From the NCBI RefSeq assembly GCF_048066115.1, contig NZ_JBLTYX010000004.1:310001-374000 (forward strand): a stretch of 64,000 nucleotides of DNA, given 5' to 3'. Shown piece by piece: positions 50,990 to 60,279 of this stretch. The stretch's first letter is position 1. Every line of letters begins with the position of its first letter. This DNA is from Niveispirillum sp048066115 (GTDB lineage: Bacteria > Pseudomonadota > Alphaproteobacteria > Azospirillales > Azospirillaceae). The position numbers and the translations under genes were made by a program. Below the pieces are notes generated by a model. The model was given only the letters and a program-made list of their open reading frames with translations. It had not been told where the DNA came from and did no database searches.

Positions 50990-52939
50990 ATGAGCAAACT
51001 GGTCACCGACCTATTCGCCAGCTACGCCACCTCGTACGAAAGCCGCCGCGACGTCGAGATGTCGCTGATGGAATATCTGGAAGGCTGCCGGGACGATCCG
51101 CTGATGTATGCCAGTGCGGCCGAACGGCTGCTGGCCGCCATCGGCGAGCCGGAGGTTGTCGACACGGCCAAGGATGCGCGCCTTGCCCGCATCTTCATGA
51201 ACCGCACGATCAAGATCTATCCCGCCTTCGCCGAATTCTACGGCATGGAAGAGACCATCGAGCGCATCGTCGGCTTCTTCCGCCATGCCGCGCAAGGGCT
51301 GGAGGAACGCAAGCAGGTGCTCTACCTGCTGGGTCCCGTCGGCGGCGGCAAGTCGTCCCTGGCCGAACGGCTGAAGGCGCTGATGGAGGACAAGCCCATC
51401 TACGCACTGAAGGCCGGCGACCAGATCAGCCCGGTGTTCGAAAGCCCGCTGGGCCTGTTCGACCCCGTCACTATGGCGGAAGGCATCGAGGAGAAGTTCG
51501 GCATTCCCCGCCGCCGCCTGACCGGGCTGATGAGCCCCTGGGCCCTGAAGCGGCTGGACGAGTTCGACGGCGATATCCGCAAGTTCAAGGTGGTGAAGCT
51601 TCGCCCCTCACGCCTGCGCCAGATCGGCATTTCCAAGACGGAGCCGGGCGACGAGAACAACCAGGACATCTCGTCCCTGGTCGGCAAGGTCGATATCCGC
51701 AAGCTGGAGCTCTACAGTCAGAACGATCCCGACGCGTACAGCTATTCCGGCGGCCTGAACCGGGCCAACCAGGGCATGCTGGAATTCGTGGAGATGTTCA
51801 AGGCGCCGATCAAGATGCTGCACCCCCTGCTGACCGCCACGCAGGAGGGCAATTATATCGGCACGGAGAATATCGGCGCCCTGCCCTTCCAGGGCATCAT
51901 CATGGCGCACAGCAACGAAGCCGAGTGGCAGAGCTTCAAGAACAACAAGAACAACGAGGCCTTCATCGACCGTATCTGCGTGGTCAAGGTGCCCTATTGC
52001 CTGCGGGTGATGGAGGAGCAGCGCATCTATGAAAAGCTGATCAAAACGTCGGAGCTGGGCGGTACGCCGTGTGCGCCGGCGACGCTGGAGATGCTGGCGC
52101 GGTTCACCGTGCTGTCGCGCCTGCGCGACCATGGCAATTCCAACCTGTTCAGCAAGATGCGGGTCTATGACGGGGAAAGCCTGAAGGAGACGGACCCCAA
52201 GGCCAAGACCATGCAGGAATACAAGGACGCGGCCGGCGTGGACGAGGGGATGAACGGCATCTCCACCCGCTTCGCGTTCAAGGTCCTGGCCAGTACCTTC
52301 AACTATGACAATACCGAGGTCGGGGCCGATCCCGTCCACCTGATGTACATCCTGGAACAGGCCATCAAGCGGGAGCAGTTCCCCGACGATACCGAGAAGA
52401 AGTACCTGGAATTCATCAAGGGCGAGTTGGCCCCGCGCTATGCGGAATTCATCGGCAACGAGATCCAGAAGGCCTATCTGGAGAGCTATCACGATTACGG
52501 CCAGAACCTGTTCGACCGGTATGTGGATTACGCCGACGCCTGGATCGAGGATCAGGATTTCAAGGACCCCGATACCGGCCAGTTGCTGAACCGCGACCTG
52601 CTGAACCAGGAACTGACCAAGATCGAGAAGCCGGCGGGCATCGCCAATCCCAAGGATTTCCGCAACGAGGTGGTGAAGTTCGCGCTGCGCATGCGGGCCA
52701 ACAACAAGGGCCGCAATCCGGAATGGACCAGCTATGAGAAGCTGCGCGAGGTTATCGAGAAGCGAATGTTCAGCCAGGTGGAGGAACTGCTGCCGGTCAT
52801 CAGCTTCGGTTCCAAGAAGGACAGCGACACGGAGAAGAAGCACACGGAGTTCGTCAATCGCATGACGGCGCGCGGCTATACCGAACGGCAGGTCCGCCGC
52901 CTGGTGGAATGGTACATGCGGGTGAAGCAGGCGGGGTGA
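50990..52939 (+). CDS. prkA: PrkA/YeaG-family serine protein kinase
   Basis: The 649-residue cytoplasmic protein is an AAA+-like kinase of the PrkA family. LLGPVGGGKSSLAERLKAL is the Walker A segment (near residue 117). The C-terminal PrkA kinase-like part includes FAFKVLASTFNYD. In E. coli YeaG, YeaH and YcgB are co-expressed in nutrient stress; here the same three genes follow each other. The ATG at 50990 has AAGGAGAG upstream and starts the conserved sequence. An upstream frame to 50927 has none. Confidence 0.93.
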   Translation: MSKLVTDLFASYATSYESRRDVEMSLMEYLEGCRDDPLMYASAAERLLAAIGEPEVVDTAKDARLARIFMNRTIKIYPAFAEFYGMEETIERIVGFFRHAAQGLEERKQVLYLLGPVGGGKSSLAERLKALMEDKPIYALKAGDQISPVFESPLGLFDPVTMAEGIEEKFGIPRRRLTGLMSPWALKRLDEFDGDIRKFKVVKLRPSRLRQIGISKTEPGDENNQDISSLVGKVDIRKLELYSQNDPDAYSYSGGLNRANQGMLEFVEMFKAPIKMLHPLLTATQEGNYIGTENIGALPFQGIIMAHSNEAEWQSFKNNKNNEAFIDRICVVKVPYCLRVMEEQRIYEKLIKTSELGGTPCAPATLEMLARFTVLSRLRDHGNSNLFSKMRVYDGESLKETDPKAKTMQEYKDAAGVDEGMNGISTRFAFKVLASTFNYDNTEVGADPVHLMYILEQAIKREQFPDDTEKKYLEFIKGELAPRYAEFIGNEIQKAYLESYHDYGQNLFDRYVDYADAWIEDQDFKDPDTGQLLNRDLLNQELTKIEKPAGIANPKDFRNEVVKFALRMRANNKGRNPEWTSYEKLREVIEKRMFSQVEELLPVISFGSKKDSDTEKKHTEFVNRMTARGYTERQVRRLVEWYMRVKQAG

Positions 52940-52945
52940 TTGCTG

Positions 52946-52995
52946 CCCTCTCCCGCACAGCGGGAGAGGGAGGGGCCCAAGCCGTGAGGCTTGGG
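52946..52995 (+). repeat. Tandem hairpins between prkA and yeaH
   Basis: CCCTCTCCCGC (52946-52956) pairs perfectly with GCGGGAGAGGG (52960-52970), and CCCAAGCC (52976-52983) pairs with GGCTTGGG (52988-52995). This is a common GC-rich intergenic repeat form. It may set different mRNA levels for prkA and the two genes after it. Confidence 0.7.
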
Positions 52996-53061
52996 AGGGA
53001 GAGGGAGCGACGCTGCAACCGACGAACCCTCCCCCTCCCGTGCAGAAAGGAACGCCATACC

Positions 53062-54384
53062 TTGTTCACCATTGTCGACCGACGTCTCAATCCTTCCGGC
53101 AAGTCACTGGCCAACCGCCAGCGGTTCCTGCGCCGCGCCAAGGAACAGGTGATGCGGGCCGTGCGCGATGCATCGGCCAAGCGCGGCATCCGTGACATCG
53201 ACATGGGCGGCGACATCGCCATCTCGCCCGACGGCATCCGCGAACCGACGCTGCGCCGCTCCTCCTCCGGTGGGCAGCGTGACTATGTCGTGCCCGGCAA
53301 CAAGGAGTTCCTGTCAGGCGACAAGATCAAGCGCCCACCGCAGAATGGTGGCGGGGGCGGTGGCAATCAGGCATCGGACGATGGCGACGGCCAGGACGAA
53401 TTCCGCTTCGTGCTGAGCCGTGAGGAATTCATCGACCTGTTCCTGGAGGATCTGGAACTGCCGGATCTGGCCAAGCGCAAGCTGGCCGTGACCGACAGCG
53501 TGGACTGGCACCGCGCCGGCTATTCGGCATCGGGATCGCCGGCCAACCTGAACCTCGTGCGTACCATGCGCAACAGCCTGGCCCGCCGCATCGCGCTGAA
53601 CCGCCCCACGGGCGATGAGGTGAAGGCACTGCGTGAGGAGATCGACGATCTGGAGCGGACGGGCAAGAACCGGGAGCGGCTGGAACAGGCCCGTCTGGAA
53701 CTGGCCGAGGTTCTGAAGCGCACCCAGCGCATCCCCTATATCGACCCGGTCGATGTCCGCTACAACCGCTTCGCGGCCACGCCGCGCCCGGCGGCGCAAG
53801 CCGTCATGTTCTGCCTGATGGATGTGTCGGGCAGCATGACGGAGCATATGAAGGACCTGGCCAAGCGCTTCTACATGCTGCTCTACCTGTTCCTGTCGCG
53901 CCGGTACAAGCATGTGGACGTGGTCTTCATCCGCCACACCCACAAGGCGGCGGAGGTGGATGAGGAGACCTTCTTCTACAGCCCCGAAACCGGCGGCACA
54001 GTGGTGTCGACGGCGCTGGAGGAGATGGCGCGGGTGATCAAGGAACGCTACCCGCCCGCCGAATGGAACATCTATGCCGCGCAGGCCAGCGACGGCGACA
54101 ATGCCCTGTCGGACAATACCAAGACGGCGCAGCTGATGCAGGGCGTGATCCTTCCCGACTGCCAATATTATGCCTATCTGGAAGTGGGACAGGAGGGGAT
54201 GACGCCGGGCCTGCCCTATGGCGGCGGCCCGCGTGAGACCGACCTGTGGCGCACCTACAAGACCATCCAGGCCGGCGGCGCGCTGGCCATGCGGCGGGTC
54301 ACGGAACGCAAGGAGATCTATCCCGTTTTCCGTGAACTGTTCGCCAAGGACAAGGCCGGGCAACCGGCGGAGGTGAGTGCATGA
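53062..54384 (+). CDS. YeaH/YhbH family (DUF444) protein
   Basis: This 440-residue protein starts LFTIVDRRLNPSGKSLANRQ, the normal beginning of the DUF444 family, so I take the TTG at 53062 (AAAGG upstream) as start; no ATG fits. The N-terminal half has a charged, Gly-rich region, and the second half is a von Willebrand A-like domain with CLMDVSGSMTEH (metal-ion site DxSxS). It is the second member of the PrkA stress module and overlaps the SpoVR gene by four bases. Confidence 0.92.
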   Translation: MFTIVDRRLNPSGKSLANRQRFLRRAKEQVMRAVRDASAKRGIRDIDMGGDIAISPDGIREPTLRRSSSGGQRDYVVPGNKEFLSGDKIKRPPQNGGGGGGNQASDDGDGQDEFRFVLSREEFIDLFLEDLELPDLAKRKLAVTDSVDWHRAGYSASGSPANLNLVRTMRNSLARRIALNRPTGDEVKALREEIDDLERTGKNRERLEQARLELAEVLKRTQRIPYIDPVDVRYNRFAATPRPAAQAVMFCLMDVSGSMTEHMKDLAKRFYMLLYLFLSRRYKHVDVVFIRHTHKAAEVDEETFFYSPETGGTVVSTALEEMARVIKERYPPAEWNIYAAQASDGDNALSDNTKTAQLMQGVILPDCQYYAYLEVGQEGMTPGLPYGGGPRETDLWRTYKTIQAGGALAMRRVTERKEIYPVFRELFAKDKAGQPAEVSA

Positions 54385-55934
54385 CCACCCTTACAGCCTT
54401 CGACGGCGCCCCGCTCTATACCGGGGCCGACTGGGATTACGACAAGGTCCGCCGCGTCTATGACGCCATCGAGAAGGTGGCGCTGGAGATGGGCCTGGAC
54501 ACCTATACCAACCAGATCGAGGTGATCACGTCCGAACAGATGCTGGACGCCTATTCCAGCATCGGCATGCCGCTCTTCTACAAGCACTGGTCCTTCGGCA
54601 AGCATTTCGCCCGCGACGAGGCCATGTACCGCAAGGGCCAGCGCGGCCTGGCCTATGAGATCGTGATCAATTCCAACCCCTGCATCAGCTACATCATGGA
54701 AGAGAACACCATGACGATGCAGACGCTGGTGATCGCACATGCCGCCTTCGGCCATAACCATTTCTTCAAGAACAACTACCTGTTCCAGCAATGGACCGAT
54801 GCCGACGGCATCCTGGATTACCTGTCCTTCGCCAAATCCTACATCACCCATTGCGAGGAACGGTATGGCCACGCCATGGTCGAACGCGTGCTGGATGCCG
54901 CCCACGCCCTGATGAACCATGGCGTCCATCGCTATCCCCGCCGCCGCGGTCCCGACCTGCGCAACGAGGAGAAACGGGCGCGCGAACGCCTGGAGCATGC
55001 CGAGGCCACCTTCAACGACCTCTGGCGCACGGTCCCCACCAAGGCCGGCGGCGCCAGCCCGCTGTCCGACCGCGACCGCCGCCGCGCCCTGCTGGAACTG
55101 CCGGAGGAGAACATCCTTTATTTCCTGGAGAAGAAGGCGCCGCGCCTGCAGGGCTGGCAGCGGGAAATCCTGCGCATCGTCCGGCATGTGGCGCAGTATT
55201 TCTATCCCCAGCGCCAGACCAAGGTGATGAACGAGGGCTGCGCCACCTATTGCCATTACCGCATCCTGTCCACCCTGCATGACCGCGGCGCGCTCACCGA
55301 CGGCGCCTGGATGGAAGCGATGCACAGTCACACCAACGTGGTGTTCCAGCCGGAATTCGATGACCGCCGGTATGGCGGCATCAACCCCTACGCCCTGGGC
55401 TTCGCCATGATGCAGGATATCGAACGCATCGTGACCGAACCGACGCAGGAGGACCGCTACTGGTTCCCCAATCTGGCCGGCAAGGGCGACCCGATGGGGG
55501 CGTTGCGCGATGCCTGGGCCAATTACCGGGATGAAAGCTTCATCCTGCAATACCTGTCGCCGGCCCTGATCCGGAAGTTCCGCCTGTTCCATGTCGCCGA
55601 CGATGCGCGCGACCCGGAAATGAAGGTGGCGGCCATCCATGACGAACGCGGCTACCGCGCCGTGCGCCAAGCCCTGGCCCGGCAATACGACATCGCCTGG
55701 GCCGAAGCCGACATCCAGATCGTCGATGTCGATCTGGTCGGCGACCGCAAGCTGATCCTGGAACATCACGTGATGAACCAGATCCTGCTGGAGGAGGAGG
55801 AGGCCAAGTCGGTGATGCAGCATCTGGCCGACCTCTGGGGCTATGAGGTCGTGCTGACCGAGGTGGAGACACCGGGCGGCACAGCCCTGCGCCGGATCAA
55901 TGTCAGCCCGCGGGTGGTGCTGGGGGGCGGGTGA
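54381..55934 (+). CDS. SpoVR family protein (YcgB type)
   Basis: This 517-residue cytoplasmic protein has the SpoVR family signature: YKHWSFGKHFARDEAMY, VINSNPCISYIMEENTM and VMNEGCATYCHY near the middle. Its length is typical of the proteobacterial form. The role is unknown, but it always pairs with PrkA and YeaH. Here the start overlaps the upstream stop (ATGA), so the whole set is one operon under the stress-type promoter at 50.4 kb. Confidence 0.93.
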   Translation: MTTLTAFDGAPLYTGADWDYDKVRRVYDAIEKVALEMGLDTYTNQIEVITSEQMLDAYSSIGMPLFYKHWSFGKHFARDEAMYRKGQRGLAYEIVINSNPCISYIMEENTMTMQTLVIAHAAFGHNHFFKNNYLFQQWTDADGILDYLSFAKSYITHCEERYGHAMVERVLDAAHALMNHGVHRYPRRRGPDLRNEEKRARERLEHAEATFNDLWRTVPTKAGGASPLSDRDRRRALLELPEENILYFLEKKAPRLQGWQREILRIVRHVAQYFYPQRQTKVMNEGCATYCHYRILSTLHDRGALTDGAWMEAMHSHTNVVFQPEFDDRRYGGINPYALGFAMMQDIERIVTEPTQEDRYWFPNLAGKGDPMGALRDAWANYRDESFILQYLSPALIRKFRLFHVADDARDPEMKVAAIHDERGYRAVRQALARQYDIAWAEADIQIVDVDLVGDRKLILEHHVMNQILLEEEEAKSVMQHLADLWGYEVVLTEVETPGGTALRRINVSPRVVLGGG

Positions 55935-55950
55935 GATCGACACCTGCACC

Positions 55951-56036
55951 GTAGGTCATGTCGAGCGAAGCGAGCCCTGACAGAAAAGGCTTCAAGTGAT
56001 GCTGTCAGGGCTCGCCTGCGGCTCGACCTGACCTAC
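55951..56036. repeat. Family B inverted repeat, copy 4
   Basis: GTAGGTCATGTCGAG (55951-55965, one mismatch) pairs with CTCGACCTGACCTAC (56022-56036), with inner GAGCCCTGACA and TGTCAGGGCTC. It lies between the converging SpoVR and regulator genes. Confidence 0.8.
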
Positions 56037-56046
56037 GCCCCCCCCC

Positions 56047-56769
56047 TCACGGCTGATCCGTGATCTCCGCCGCCAGCCGGTACCCCAGCCCCTTCTCCGT
56101 CACGATCACGTCCAGCGAGCCGCTATCCTGCATCTTGCGGCGCAGGCGGCTGACCAGCACGTCGATGGTGCGGTCGTTGGGGTTGCGGTCGGTACCGCTG
56201 ACAGCGTCGATCAGCTGGTCGCGCGTCACCACGCGCCCACCGGACCGCACCAGCAGGCCCAGCAGTTCGAACTCCCCGCGCGTCACCCGGACCTCGATCC
56301 CGGCCGGGTCGACCAGGCGGCGGCGGGCCAGGTCCATGGTCCAGCCGGCGAAGTAACGAACCGCGCCCTCGGCCTTGTACATCTTGCTGGGATGGGTCCG
56401 GCGCAGCAGGTTGCGGGCGCGGGCCAGCAGCTCGCGCGGATTGGGCGGCTTGGTCACATAATCGTCGCCACCGGTCTCCAACCCGAAGACCCGGTCGCCA
56501 TCATTGGCGCGCTGGGTGACGATGATGATGCCGACATTGGAAATCTCGCGGATGCTCTTGGCCAGCGTGAAGCCATCCTCGTCCGGCAGCTCGATATCCA
56601 GCAGGACAAGGTCCGGCGGCTGGCTCTGCATCACCTCGCGGGCCTGCTTGCCATTCTCGGCCTCGGCCACCAGGAAGCCGGCCTCGTGGAAATAACCGGC
56701 CAGCAGCGCGCGCGTCGCCGGCTCATCCTCGACGATCAGAACCAGCGGGGCATCGGCGATCTCGGTCAT
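56047..56769 (-). CDS. OmpR-family response regulator
   Basis: This 240-residue regulator has a receiver domain (about 1-120; LIVEDEPATRALL, phospho-Asp in LVLLDIELPDEDG, Lys in YVTKPPNPRE) and a winged-helix DNA-binding domain (about 140-235, TRGEFELLGLLVRSGGRVVTRDQL). No histidine kinase gene is beside it. The ATG at 56769 starts the conserved part. An inverted repeat (56872-56880 with 56909-56917) lies upstream and may be a control site. Residual parts of 56770-57029 are otherwise blank. Confidence 0.92.
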   Translation of the reverse strand: MTEIADAPLVLIVEDEPATRALLAGYFHEAGFLVAEAENGKQAREVMQSQPPDLVLLDIELPDEDGFTLAKSIREISNVGIIIVTQRANDGDRVFGLETGGDDYVTKPPNPRELLARARNLLRRTHPSKMYKAEGAVRYFAGWTMDLARRRLVDPAGIEVRVTRGEFELLGLLVRSGGRVVTRDQLIDAVSGTDRNPNDRTIDVLVSRLRRKMQDSGSLDVIVTEKGLGYRLAAEITDQP

Positions 56770-56871
56770 CCGGAACCGAACTCCATATCGGGGTCTTGGG
56801 CGCCAGGATGGAAACACCCTCCTGGCAACATCGGCCCTTCGCCTATAGCCTTTTTTCACAGAAAAATGAAG

Positions 56872-56917
56872 CCGTTGGACGATGTTCCCCCGCATGGGAG
56901 CCCACCATCCAACGGCG
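56872..56917. promoter_or_regulatory. Inverted repeat upstream of the OmpR-type regulator
   Basis: GCCGTTGGA (56872-56880) and TCCAACGGC (56909-56917) are perfect complements with a 28-base gap. It may bind a regulator or form an mRNA hairpin. Confidence 0.4.
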
Positions 56918-57029
56918 CGGCAGTGGGATTGCTGTTTTAGGTTGCATTATTATTGCGGACGGAAACATCGGATTGCCGCTACTCCCGCCTGCGAGACTAG
57001 CGGATCGTTCAGCGCCGCCAGCTTTGGTT

Positions 57030-60000
57030 TTACGCCCCCAACTCCAAAAGTGAGGCGTTGCCGCCGAACGCCGTCGTGTTGACGGTCAGCGTCTTCTCCG
57101 TGACGAAGCGGTGCAGATAGTGCGGGCCGCCGGCCTTCGGCCCCGTGCCCGACAGGCCCTGCCCGCCGAAGGGCTGCACACCCACGACCGCCCCCACCAT
57201 GTTGCGGTTGATATAGGTGTTGCCCACCGGCAGCGTCTTGAACAGGTTCTGGGCACGGCCTTCCAGCCGGCTGTGGACGCCGAAGGTCAGGCCGTAACCG
57301 GTCGCCGCGATCTCCGCCGCCACCTTGTCCAGATCTGACGCCTTGAAGCGCACGATATGCAGGATGGGGCCGAACACCTCGCGCTTCAGCACCGACAGGG
57401 AAGCGATCTCATAGAGGCGCGGACCGAAGAAGGTGCCGCCGATCAGCGCATCCGGCACCGTCACGGCCTTGACCAGACGCGCCTCCCCATCCATGCGACT
57501 GGCATGGGCGATCAGGATGTCGCGGGCCGCATCATCGATGACCGGGCCGACATCGGTGGCCACATCGATCGGGTCGCCCAGGCGGATCAGATCCATGGCC
57601 CCGGCCAGCATGTCGGCCAGCTTGTCCGCCACCTCTTCCTGCGCGAACAGAACGCGCATGGCGGAGCAGCGCTGGCCCGCCGACTGGAAGGCCGACGTGA
57701 CGCAATCATCCACCACCTGCTCCAGCAGGGCGGTGCTGTCGACGATCATGCAGTTCTGGCCGCCGGTCTCGGCGATCAGCGGCACGATGGCGCCGTCACG
57801 GTTGGCCAGGCTGCGGTTGATGGCGCGGCCGGTCTCGGTGGAGCCGGTGAAGCAGACGCCGGCGATGCGGGTATCGGCGACCAGTGCCGCCCCCACCGTC
57901 TCACCATCACCCGGCAGCAGATGCAGGATATCGCCCGGCACCCCGGCCTTGTGCAGGATGCGCACGGTCTCCGCCGCGATCAGCGGGGTCTGTTCGGCCG
58001 GCTTGGCGATGACGGCATTGCCCGTCACCAATGCTGCCACCACCTGACCCGCGAAGATGGCCAGCGGGAAATTCCACGGGCTGATGCAGGCGAAGGTGCC
58101 ACGGCCGGTCAAATGCAGCTCATTGCGCTCACCGGTGGGCCCCGGCAGCAGCACGGGCTTCAGGCCGGTGCGCGCCTGCGCCGCATAGTAACGGCAGAAA
58201 TCCACCGCCTCGCGCACCTCGGCGATGGCGTCCGGCAGGGTCTTGCCCGCCTCACGCACCAGCAGCGCCATCAGGGCGGGCGTGCCGGCTTCCATCAGGT
58301 CGGCGGCCTTGTCCAGGCAGGCGGCGCGATGATCCGCACCAGCCCGATCCCAGGCGCCCTGTGCGGCAACCGCCAGCGACAGGGCCTTCTCCACCGCCGC
58401 CTTGTCGGCCAGCACGACCGTGCCGACCGTGCGCCCCCGGTTGCTCGGGTCGGTCACCGGCTGGGCGGCTCCCACCAGTTCCACGCCGCCGACGATGGGA
58501 CCGGCCGTCCAGGTGCGGGCCAGGGCCGCCTGCATCTGGACGGTCAGTTCCTCCACCTTCTCAGGCGCCGTCAGGTCGAAGCCCTTGGAATTGGGACGCT
58601 CGGCGCCATAGATGTCGGCCGGGGTGGGGATGCGGGGATGGCGCAGCATGCCTTCTCTCTCCAAGAACGCGGCCGGATCGGCCACCACGTCGGACACGGG
58701 CACGTCCGGGTCCATATAGGCGTTGACGAAATTGCTGTTGGCGCCGTTTTCCAGCAGGCGGCGCACCAGATAGGGCAGCAGATCCTCATGCGTGCCCACC
58801 GGCGCATAGATGCGCACCCGCGGGAAAGCCGGCAGCACCTCGCGCGCCGCTGTATAGAGCAGCTCGCCCATGCCATGCAGGCGCTGGAATTCCAGATCGC
58901 GATTGTCGCCGGCCAGATGCAGGATGGCCGTGATCGTATAAGCATTGTGGGTGGCGAACTGCGGATAGATCGCATCCTTGGCCGCCAGCATCTTGCGGGC
59001 ACAGACCAGGTAGGACAGGTCCGTCGCCGCCTTGCGCGTGAATACCGGATAATCGGGATGCGATGCGATCTGGGACATCTTGATCTCGGTGTCCCAATAA
59101 GCGCCCTTGACCAGCCGCACCATCAGGCGACGGTTGGCCGCGCGCGCCAGATCGACCAGCCAGTCGACCAGCAGATGGGTGCGCTTGGAATAGGCCTGAA
59201 TGGCCAGGCCCAGCCCGTTCCACCCGGCCAGGTCCGGATCATGCGACAATGCTGCCAGGATATCCTGCGACAGCTCCAGCCGGTCGGCCTCTTCCGCATC
59301 GATGGTCAGGTTGATGTCCCAGCGCTTGGCCTGCAGCGCCAGGCCCTTCACGGCCGGCACCAGACGGGCCATCACGTCCGCATGCTGCGCCTGGACATAG
59401 CGCGGGTGCAGGGCCGACAGCTTGATCGACACGCCGGGAGCGGCCATGGGGCCACGGCCGGCCGCCTCCTCCCCCACCGCGTCGATGGCCTTCACATAGG
59501 CATCCAGATACCGCGTCGCCTGTTCCCAGGTGCGCGCCCCCTCGCCCAGCATGTCATAGGAATGGACGGTGCCGGCGGGCCGCGCCTTGCGCGCCTCGGC
59601 CATGGCCTCCTTGATGGTGCGGCCCAGCACGAAATGCCCGCCCATGACGCGCATGGCCTGGCCCATGGCGGTGCGGATGACACTCTCGCCGGACCGGGCC
59701 ACCATGCGCTTCAGGAAGCTGCCGGCATCCCGCTCCCCGCCGCGCTCCAGATCGGTGATCTTGCCGGTCAGCATCAGGCCCCAGGCGGCGGCATTCACGA
59801 AGGCGCTGTCGCTGCGGCCCAGATGCGCATCCCATTGGCCTTGCGCGATCTTCTCGGCGATCAGCCGGTCGGCCGTGTCGGGATCGGCGATGCGCAGCAG
59901 GCACTCGGCGATGCACATCAGGGCCACGCCCTCATTGTTCGACAGGCCGAATTCCTGCAGGAAATTGTCCAGTGGCCCCAGTTCGCGCCGGCGCAGCCGT

Positions 60001-60146
60001 GCCGCCTCGACAATGGCGACGGCCCGATCATGGATGCCGTGGCGCTCGGCAGCGCTCAGGCCATGGCCGCGCAGAAGCTGCGTCACCACCGACACTTCAT
60101 CGGCATGTTTGTTCTGGCGCAGGCTGTTCAGGACGGTGCTGGACAT
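57030..60146 (-). CDS. putA: Bifunctional proline dehydrogenase / pyrroline-5-carboxylate dehydrogenase
   Basis: PutA turns proline into glutamate in two steps. The 1038-residue protein has the PRODH barrel (about 150-460; the flavin and proline residues lie around RRLMVRLVKGAYWDTEIK) and the aldehyde dehydrogenase part (about 520-1000; catalytic Cys in QSAGQRCSAMRVLF, Glu in ETGGQNC). It lacks the N-terminal DNA-binding helix domain of E. coli PutA, so regulation is left to a separate protein. The ATG at 60146 has GGAG 9 bases upstream. It is divergent from an Lrp-type regulator. Confidence 0.96.
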   Translation of the reverse strand: MSSTVLNSLRQNKHADEVSVVTQLLRGHGLSAAERHGIHDRAVAIVEAARLRRRELGPLDNFLQEFGLSNNEGVALMCIAECLLRIADPDTADRLIAEKIAQGQWDAHLGRSDSAFVNAAAWGLMLTGKITDLERGGERDAGSFLKRMVARSGESVIRTAMGQAMRVMGGHFVLGRTIKEAMAEARKARPAGTVHSYDMLGEGARTWEQATRYLDAYVKAIDAVGEEAAGRGPMAAPGVSIKLSALHPRYVQAQHADVMARLVPAVKGLALQAKRWDINLTIDAEEADRLELSQDILAALSHDPDLAGWNGLGLAIQAYSKRTHLLVDWLVDLARAANRRLMVRLVKGAYWDTEIKMSQIASHPDYPVFTRKAATDLSYLVCARKMLAAKDAIYPQFATHNAYTITAILHLAGDNRDLEFQRLHGMGELLYTAAREVLPAFPRVRIYAPVGTHEDLLPYLVRRLLENGANSNFVNAYMDPDVPVSDVVADPAAFLEREGMLRHPRIPTPADIYGAERPNSKGFDLTAPEKVEELTVQMQAALARTWTAGPIVGGVELVGAAQPVTDPSNRGRTVGTVVLADKAAVEKALSLAVAAQGAWDRAGADHRAACLDKAADLMEAGTPALMALLVREAGKTLPDAIAEVREAVDFCRYYAAQARTGLKPVLLPGPTGERNELHLTGRGTFACISPWNFPLAIFAGQVVAALVTGNAVIAKPAEQTPLIAAETVRILHKAGVPGDILHLLPGDGETVGAALVADTRIAGVCFTGSTETGRAINRSLANRDGAIVPLIAETGGQNCMIVDSTALLEQVVDDCVTSAFQSAGQRCSAMRVLFAQEEVADKLADMLAGAMDLIRLGDPIDVATDVGPVIDDAARDILIAHASRMDGEARLVKAVTVPDALIGGTFFGPRLYEIASLSVLKREVFGPILHIVRFKASDLDKVAAEIAATGYGLTFGVHSRLEGRAQNLFKTLPVGNTYINRNMVGAVVGVQPFGGQGLSGTGPKAGGPHYLHRFVTEKTLTVNTTAFGGNASLLELGA

Positions 60147-60240
60147 CGCCGTCAACTCCGTTTGTACGCTATGGGGTGGAATGCCCGGAGTATGGCAAAA
60201 ATCCTGGGCGATTTTTCTCCAAATAAAGGGTTTTGACAGG

Positions 60241-60278
60241 ATATCATCCGGCTATATCGACTTTTGACCGGATGATAT
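60241..60278. promoter_or_regulatory. putA/putR operator: perfect 11-bp inverted repeat
   Basis: ATATCATCCGG (60241-60251) is repeated inverted as CCGGATGATAT (60268-60278), with 16 bases between. It lies in the divergent gap and touches the putR start, so one dimer or octamer of PutR could block its own gene and open or close putA. Confidence 0.8.
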
Positions 60279-60279
60279 A

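Noticed and set aside
50676..50990. 104-codon frame ending TGATG at the prkA start
   Set aside because: The stop-start overlap looks like coupling, but composition (Arg, Pro, Ala) is that of non-coding GC-rich DNA and no ribosome site precedes it.
57357..60236. 959-residue open frame antisense to putA
   Set aside because: It is a by-product of GC-rich codon bias opposite a clear gene; its composition is dominated by His, Gln, Arg and Gly, and no motif is visible.
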